Of a stretch of DNA of 10,218 nt, positions 6,182 through 10,218 are shown piece after piece. Positions within the stretch are counted from its first letter, which is position 1; each line of letters starts with the position of its first letter. A program made the translations under genes and the position numbers. Below the pieces are notes generated by a model. That model was not told where the DNA came from, made no database searches, and saw nothing but the letters and a program-made list of their open reading frames with translations. This stretch comes from Pseudomonadota bacterium (GTDB lineage Bacteria; Pseudomonadota; Alphaproteobacteria; Caulobacterales; Caulobacteraceae), in contig JAEXJH010000544.1 of NCBI GenBank assembly GCA_023445955.1, positions 1 through 10,218 of the forward strand, in the 5' to 3' direction.

Positions 6182-7030
6182 ATGAGCCGCACCTTCCTGA
6201 AGATGAACGGGCTCGGCAACGACTTCGTCGTCATCGAGACCCAGACCCAGACGTTCGACCCCACGCCCGAGGAGATCCGTGCGATCGCCAAACGCGGGGA
6301 CGGCGGCGTGGGCTGCGATCAGGTGATCGCCATCGACCCGCCCAAGGCGCCGGGCGCCTCGGCCTATGTGCGCTTTTGGAATTCGGACGGCGACAAGGTC
6401 GGCGCGTGCGGTAACGGCACCCGCTGCGTGGCTTGGCTCTTGATGCAATCGTCGGGCAAGGACGCCGTGGCCTTCGACACCGAGGGCGGTCGCCTGTCGG
6501 GCGTGATGGCCGGCGACAAGCTGGTCACCGTCGACATGGGCCAGCCGGGCCTGGACTGGACTCAGATCCCGCTGTCGGAGGAAATGAACACCGAGCGGGT
6601 CGAGCTGCAGGTCGGTCCGATCGACGCGCCGCTGGTCCACACGCCGGTCTGCGTCTCGATGGGCAATCCGCACGTGGTGTTCTTCGTCGACGCCCCGGTC
6701 AGCGACGCCTTCGCCACGGGGACGGGCTCGCTGGTCGAGCATCACCCGCTGTTCCCGGAAGGGGTCAATGTCGGCTTCGCGCACATCGCTGCGCGCGACC
6801 ACATCCAGCTGAAGGTCTGGGAACGCGGCGCGGGCCTGACCGCCGCCTGCGGCACCGGCGCCTGCGCCGCCCAGGTCGCCGCCGTGCGTCGCGGCCTGAC
6901 CGACCGCAAGGCCAAGGTCGAATTCGAGAGCGGCGCGCTGGTCATCGAATGGCGCGAGAGCGACGGCCACGTGATCATGACCGGCCCCGTCAGCATGGAC
7001 TTCGCCGGCAAGCTTCCGGAGGCCGCGTGA
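6182..7030 (+). CDS. dapF: Diaminopimelate epimerase
   Basis: This 282-residue cytoplasmic enzyme interconverts LL- and meso-diaminopimelate in lysine and peptidoglycan precursor synthesis. It has the two-cysteine PLP-independent mechanism: Cys76 in ACGNGTRC and Cys223 in AACGTGACAA are the acid/base pair. Substrate-binding residues known from the family are present: Asn13 (GLGNDF), Asn67 (FWNSDG) and Glu214-Arg215 (WERGAG). GNPHVVFFV is also typical. Length and the opening MSRTFLKMNGLGNDF match the family, so ATG 6182 is secure. There is no Shine-Dalgarno, and a -10-like element lies 8 bases upstream, so the transcript is probably leaderless. Its stop overlaps the GTG of the next gene as GTGA. 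Confidence 0.97.
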   Translation: MSRTFLKMNGLGNDFVVIETQTQTFDPTPEEIRAIAKRGDGGVGCDQVIAIDPPKAPGASAYVRFWNSDGDKVGACGNGTRCVAWLLMQSSGKDAVAFDTEGGRLSGVMAGDKLVTVDMGQPGLDWTQIPLSEEMNTERVELQVGPIDAPLVHTPVCVSMGNPHVVFFVDAPVSDAFATGTGSLVEHHPLFPEGVNVGFAHIAARDHIQLKVWERGAGLTAACGTGACAAQVAAVRRGLTDRKAKVEFESGALVIEWRESDGHVIMTGPVSMDFAGKLPEAA

Positions 7031-7848
7031 CCCATCCCGCCATCGCTGCCGGCAAGACCGCCGTCATCACCGGCGCGGCCGACGGTATCGGGCTGGCCGC
7101 CGCCAAGGCGTTCCGGGCCCTGGGCCTCAACGTCGTCATGGCCGACATCACCGGCCGCAAGCTGAAGACCGAGGCCGAGGCCATCGGCGCCCTGGCCGTG
7201 CCGGCCGATGTCGCCGACCGCGCGGCCGTCGAGGCGCTGAAGGCGGCCGCGCTCGAGGCCTATGGCTCCGTCGACATCCTGATGAACAACGCCGGGGTCG
7301 GGGGCGGCGGCGACGCCTTCGCCGGCGACGACGCCTGGAAGCGCATTCTCGACGTCAACCTGTGGGGCGTGATCAACGGCGTCCAGGTGTTCGGCGAGGA
7401 CATGGCCAACAGCGGCCGTCCGGGCCTGATCATCAACACCGGCTCCAAGCAGGGCATCACCCAGCCGCCGGGCGACACGGCCTACAACGTCTCCAAGTCG
7501 GCGGTGAAGTCGCTGACCGAAGGCCTGGCTCACACCCTGCGCGAGACGGAAGACTGCCAGGTCAGCGCCCACCTGCTGATCCCCGGCTACACCTTCACCG
7601 GCATGACCAAGCGCGGCCCGGGCGAGAAGCCCGCCGCCGCCTGGACCGCCGAACAGGTCGTCGACTTCATGCTGGAGAGCATCGGCCGCGGCGACTTCTA
7701 CATCCTGTGCCCCGACAACGACGTGCCGCGCGCCACCGACGAGAAGCGCATGGCCTGGGCCATCGGCGACATCATCGAGAACCGCCCGGCCCTGTCGCGC
7801 TGGCACAAGGACTGGAAGGACGCCTTCGCGGCGTTTGTCGGCAAGTGA
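7027..7848 (+). CDS. Classical short-chain dehydrogenase/reductase (SDR)
   Basis: This 273-residue cytoplasmic oxidoreductase has a Rossmann fold with the cofactor motif TGAADGIG (15-22), NNAG (87-90), and the catalytic set Asn111, Ser140, Tyr153 and Lys157 in the spacing S-x12-Y-x3-K (YNVSK). Asp40 at the end of beta strand 2 (VVMAD) suggests NAD(H) rather than NADP(H), which is inference. A substrate-side region GYTFTGMTKRGPGEKP follows the family PG motif. The substrate is unknown. The GTG start at 7027 overlaps the dapF stop by four bases (GTGA), with GGAGG at 7018-7022, four bases upstream, supporting the start and translational coupling. No link to diaminopimelate metabolism is evident. 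Confidence 0.93.
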   Translation: MTHPAIAAGKTAVITGAADGIGLAAAKAFRALGLNVVMADITGRKLKTEAEAIGALAVPADVADRAAVEALKAAALEAYGSVDILMNNAGVGGGGDAFAGDDAWKRILDVNLWGVINGVQVFGEDMANSGRPGLIINTGSKQGITQPPGDTAYNVSKSAVKSLTEGLAHTLRETEDCQVSAHLLIPGYTFTGMTKRGPGEKPAAAWTAEQVVDFMLESIGRGDFYILCPDNDVPRATDEKRMAWAIGDIIENRPALSRWHKDWKDAFAAFVGK

Positions 7849-9176
7849 CGACCTACACCGTCATCAAGGCGACCCCGAAGCCCAAGCCGGAAGTCGGCGA
7901 GGAGGGCGGCCCGGCCACGACGATGTCGGGCCCGGACGGCGTCGATGTCGTCACCTTCGGCTGTCGCCTGAACGCCTATGAGAGCGAGGCCATGCGCGCC
8001 CGCGCCGCCGCCGACGGCCTGGCCGATGCGGTGGTGTTCAACACCTGCGCCGTGACCAACGAGGCCGTGCGCCAGGCGCGCCAGGCGATCCGCAAGGCCC
8101 GCCGCGAGCGTCCGGGCGCGCGCATCATCGTCCCCGGCTGCGCCGCCCAGGTCGATCCGGCCGCCTTCGCCGCCATGCCCGAGGTCGACCTCGTGCTGGG
8201 CAACGCCGAGAAGGCCGCGCCGGGCGCGCTGACCGACACCTCCACCCGCGTGCGGGTCAACGACATCATGTCGATCAAGGAGACCGCCGGTCACCTGATC
8301 GACGGCCTCAAGGACCGCGCCCGGGCCTATGTCGAGGTCCAGAACGGCTGCGACCACCGCTGCACCTTCTGCATCATCCCCTATGGCCGCGGGAACTCGC
8401 GCTCGGCCCCGGCCGGGGAGGTCGTCGAGCAGGTTCGCAAGCTGGCCGCCGAGGGCTATCGCGAGGTGGTGCTGACCGGCGTCGACGTCACCTCGTGGGG
8501 CGCGGACCTGCCGGGGACCCCGACCCTGGGCCAGCTGGTCGGCCGCATCCTGCGCATGGTCCCGGACCTGCCCAGACTTCGACTTTCGTCGATCGACGCG
8601 GCCGAGATCGATCCGGATCTCTTCAAGCTGCTCGAGACCGAGCCGCGCCTGATGCCCTACCTGCATCTGTCGCTGCAGGCCGGCGACAACCTGATCCTCA
8701 AGCGCATGAAGCGCCGCCACAGCCGCGAGGACGCGCTGAAACTGGTGGCCGAAGTGCGCCGCGTGCGTCCCGACACCGCCTTCGGCGCCGACCTGATCGC
8801 CGGCTTCCCGACCGAGACCGAAGAGGCGTTCCAGAACACGCTGAACCTGGTCGAGGAGGCGCAGCTGGCCTTCCTGCACGTCTTCCCCTACAGCGCGCGT
8901 CCCGGAACGCCCGCCGCGCGGATGCCGCCGGTGAAGGGGCCGCTGATCAAGGAGCGCGCTCGTCGCCTGCGCGAAGCCGGCCAGCGCGGCCTGGAGCGCC
9001 ACCTGCAGCGCCAGGTCGGCCGCACCCTGCCGGGCCTAGTCGAGCGCGACGGCGTCGCCCGCGCCGACGATTTCACCGAGATCCGGTTTACGGGCGCAGC
9101 CCCGCTGGGCGAGATTGTAACCTTCACGGTAACCGGCCATGACGGGGCTCACGTAATCGCGGAGCGTGCAAACTGA
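7845..9176 (+). CDS. mtaB: tRNA t6A37 methylthiotransferase, MtaB type (radical SAM)
   Basis: This protein should convert t6A37 to ms2t6A37 in ANN-decoding tRNAs. An N-terminal MTTase domain carries cluster cysteines Cys40 (TFGCRLN), Cys68 (NTCAVT) and Cys99 (PGCAAQ). The radical SAM motif is C169-x3-C173-x2-C176 (NGCDHRCTFCIIPYGRG), and a short TRAM-like domain ends the protein. FGCRLNAYESE and PYGRGNSRS favour MtaB over MiaB or RimO. The start is uncertain. GTG 7845 overlaps the SDR stop (GTGA) and gives 443 residues; ATG 7923 gives 417, closer to the usual N-terminus, with GGAGGG 16 bases away. Between them, 24 of 25 codons end in G or C, which supports coding and the longer form. The added 26 residues are Lys/Pro-rich. 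Confidence 0.94.
   Translation: MTTYTVIKATPKPKPEVGEEGGPATTMSGPDGVDVVTFGCRLNAYESEAMRARAAADGLADAVVFNTCAVTNEAVRQARQAIRKARRERPGARIIVPGCAAQVDPAAFAAMPEVDLVLGNAEKAAPGALTDTSTRVRVNDIMSIKETAGHLIDGLKDRARAYVEVQNGCDHRCTFCIIPYGRGNSRSAPAGEVVEQVRKLAAEGYREVVLTGVDVTSWGADLPGTPTLGQLVGRILRMVPDLPRLRLSSIDAAEIDPDLFKLLETEPRLMPYLHLSLQAGDNLILKRMKRRHSREDALKLVAEVRRVRPDTAFGADLIAGFPTETEEAFQNTLNLVEEAQLAFLHVFPYSARPGTPAARMPPVKGPLIKERARRLREAGQRGLERHLQRQVGRTLPGLVERDGVARADDFTEIRFTGAAPLGEIVTFTVTGHDGAHVIAERAN
9161..9164 (+). promoter_or_regulatory. Shine-Dalgarno supporting the CTG start at 9173
   Basis: GGAG at 9161-9164 lies 8 bases before CTG 9173, a normal spacing. No ATG, GTG or TTG exists in this frame between the upstream stop at 9140-9142 and GTG 9251, so this site helps choose the CTG as the likely start. 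Confidence 0.5.
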
Positions 9177-10177
9177 TCCGGACGGCCTGGGCTCTTCTGG
9201 CTTTAGCTCTGCTCGCGGCCGCGCCAGCGCGCGCCGACGATGCTCAGTCCGTGACGTCCAAGCCGGTAACGCCCAAACCCGTGACGCTCAGCGTCATGAC
9301 CTACAATATCGAGGGCCTGCCCTGGCCGGTTCGCCGCCACAGAGGCGGAGCCCTGAAGCGGATCGGCCAGGAGCTGGCCGCCATGCGCGCCCAGGGCGTC
9401 GAGCCCGATGTCGTCCTGATCCAGGAGGGCTTTCGCGACACCGTCTGGCAGATGGTCGACGATAGCGGCTATCCCTATGTCGCGCGGGGGCCGCGCAAGG
9501 GCCAGCGCGACGGCAATGTCGTGCCGGCGGACAAGCGGCCTGATTTCCGGCGCGTGAAATACCGCCAAAAGGGCGAGGGCCTGGGCAAGTGGGGCTCCAG
9601 CGGGCTCTGGGTGCTCAGCAACTATCCGATCGAGACGGTCAGCTCGCACGCCTATCGCTACTGCGCGGGCCTGGACTGCCTGGCCAACAAGGGCGTGATG
9701 CTGGCCGCCATCCAGGTGCCGGGTCTGCCCGTCCCGGTGGAGATCGCCAACACCCACCTCAATTCCCGGGGCGCCTCGGGCGTCCCGCGCAGCCGCGCCA
9801 CCCAGGCCCACCACCTGCAGGTCGACGAGCTGAAGCAGTTCATGCAGGCCGACCGCACGCCGGGCGCCCCGCTGATCGTCGGCGGCGACTTCAATGTCAT
9901 GCACGCCGCCGACCGCTTCGACTACGTGATGAGCGAATATCCGTTCGAGGTGGTCAGCCGCTGGTGCCATCAGCGGCCCAAGGCCTGCGCCACCCAGATC
10001 TCCTATGACGGCGACGCCCCCTGGCTGGGCACCCAGGACCTGATCGGCTTCCTCGACGGCGACGCGGTCAAGATCAAGCCGGTGGCGGTGGAAGCCACGT
10101 TCGACGGCGCGGGCGAGCCGGTGCTGTCCGACCACGATGGCTACAAGGTCACCTTCACTCTGACGCCGAAGGACTAG
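9173..10177 (+). CDS. Secreted endonuclease/exonuclease/phosphatase-family hydrolase, apparent CTG start
   Basis: This is a DNase I-fold metal-dependent phosphohydrolase of 334 residues if CTG 9173 is the start. Catalytic motifs in order are Asn45 (MTYNIEG), Glu85 (LIQEGF), His195 and Asn197 (NTHLNS), Asp239 and Asn241 (GGDFNV), and Asp320-His321 (LSDHDG). Residues 1-21 read (M)IRTAWALLALALLAAAPARA, a textbook signal peptide with an ARA cleavage site; GTG 9251 as the start would delete it. The mature part has just four cysteines, Cys164/169 and Cys265/272, in close pairs suitable for periplasmic disulphides. The substrate could be nucleic acid, phospholipid or a phosphoester; I cannot choose. 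CTG overlaps the mtaB stop (CTGA), repeating the NTGA junctions upstream. Confidence 0.9.
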   Translation: MIRTAWALLALALLAAAPARADDAQSVTSKPVTPKPVTLSVMTYNIEGLPWPVRRHRGGALKRIGQELAAMRAQGVEPDVVLIQEGFRDTVWQMVDDSGYPYVARGPRKGQRDGNVVPADKRPDFRRVKYRQKGEGLGKWGSSGLWVLSNYPIETVSSHAYRYCAGLDCLANKGVMLAAIQVPGLPVPVEIANTHLNSRGASGVPRSRATQAHHLQVDELKQFMQADRTPGAPLIVGGDFNVMHAADRFDYVMSEYPFEVVSRWCHQRPKACATQISYDGDAPWLGTQDLIGFLDGDAVKIKPVAVEATFDGAGEPVLSDHDGYKVTFTLTPKD

Positions 10178-10181
10178 GGCC

Positions 10182-10218
10182 ATGAGCCTGAGCGGCGGCT
10201 GCCAGTGCGGCGCGGTGC
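10182..10218 (+). CDS. GFA/CENP-V-family protein, N-terminal fragment
   Basis: Only 12 codons are visible before the window ends: MSLSGGCQCGAV. The GGCQCGAV opening is characteristic of the glutathione-dependent formaldehyde-activating (GFA)/CENP-V fold, whose first cysteines bind zinc. AAGGA at 10169-10173 lies 8 bases before the ATG, a good Shine-Dalgarno. It begins 4 bases after the upstream stop, so it probably belongs to the same operon. True formaldehyde activity is not implied. Confidence 0.7.
   Translation, partial: MSLSGGCQCGAV

Noticed and set aside
6742..7806. 354-codon minus-strand open frame across dapF and the SDR, and a similar 434-codon frame at 7698-9002
   Set aside because: Both lie opposite genes with intact catalytic motifs, and their compositions are those of GC-rich shadow frames.
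9251..9253. GTG 9251 as start of the secreted hydrolase
   Set aside because: It would discard a complete in-frame signal peptide directly upstream and leaves a 74-base gap in an otherwise overlapping operon; CTG 9173 explains more, though it is non-canonical.
9166..9465. 99-codon plus-strand frame starting at GTG 9166
   Set aside because: It is in a different frame from the signal peptide and catalytic motifs and has a low-complexity Arg/Ala/Gly product.
1..10218. CRISPR arrays, insertion sequences, tRNA/rRNA genes, toxin-antitoxin or defence cassettes
   Set aside because: I saw no regularly spaced direct repeats, transposase or integrase motifs, tRNA-like cloverleafs, or defence domains; composition is even along the window, giving no sign of recent transfer.

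Overview
The window looks like chromosomal DNA of an alphaproteobacterium, most likely of the Caulobacter/Phenylobacterium type. It is GC-rich throughout, third codon positions are almost all G or C, several genes start at GTG, start sites often lack a Shine-Dalgarno sequence, and a Caulobacter-like -10 element (GCTATATA) lies in the divergent promoter. The dapF-mtaB pairing and an HfsK/CelD-like acyltransferase also fit. The genus is inferred, because nothing here could be searched against a database. I see no mobile elements, tRNAs, rRNAs or CRISPR arrays, and coding density is very high: the longest non-coding gap is about 65 bases.

The layout is two divergent gene sets around a short control region at about 6123-6181. 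Leftwards (minus strand) run: a small uncharacterised protein with what looks like two copies of one beta-rich module (5529-6122); a six-TM potassium-channel-like protein with a C-terminal zinc ribbon (4760-5536, overlapping its upstream neighbour by 8 bases); two tandem paralogous secreted prolyl oligopeptidases (2610-4706 and 468-2609, with the stop of the first directly touching the GTG start of the second); and, after a small hairpin, the N-terminal part of a CelD/BcsL-like (FemAB/GNAT) acyltransferase that leaves the window at position 1.

Rightwards (plus strand) run: dapF (diaminopimelate epimerase), a classical SDR oxidoreductase, an MtaB-type tRNA methylthiotransferase, a secreted endonuclease/exonuclease/phosphatase-family protein, and the first 12 codons of a GFA/CENP-V-family protein. 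The first three junctions are all 4-base NTGA overlaps (GTGA, GTGA, CTGA), which suggests one translationally coupled transcript. dapF and mtaB are housekeeping genes; the SDR and the secreted hydrolase travel with them without an obvious common pathway.

No clearly new multi-gene system is visible; this is mainly an ordinary chromosomal region. The points most worth a second look are an apparent CTG start codon that gives the secreted hydrolase its signal peptide (a GTG start at 9251 would remove it), a nested inverted repeat ending on the start codon of the upstream peptidase, a palindromic -10 element shared by the divergent operons with a probably leaderless dapF, the duplicated module in the uncharacterised protein, and the zinc-ribbon ion channel beside two exported peptidases.
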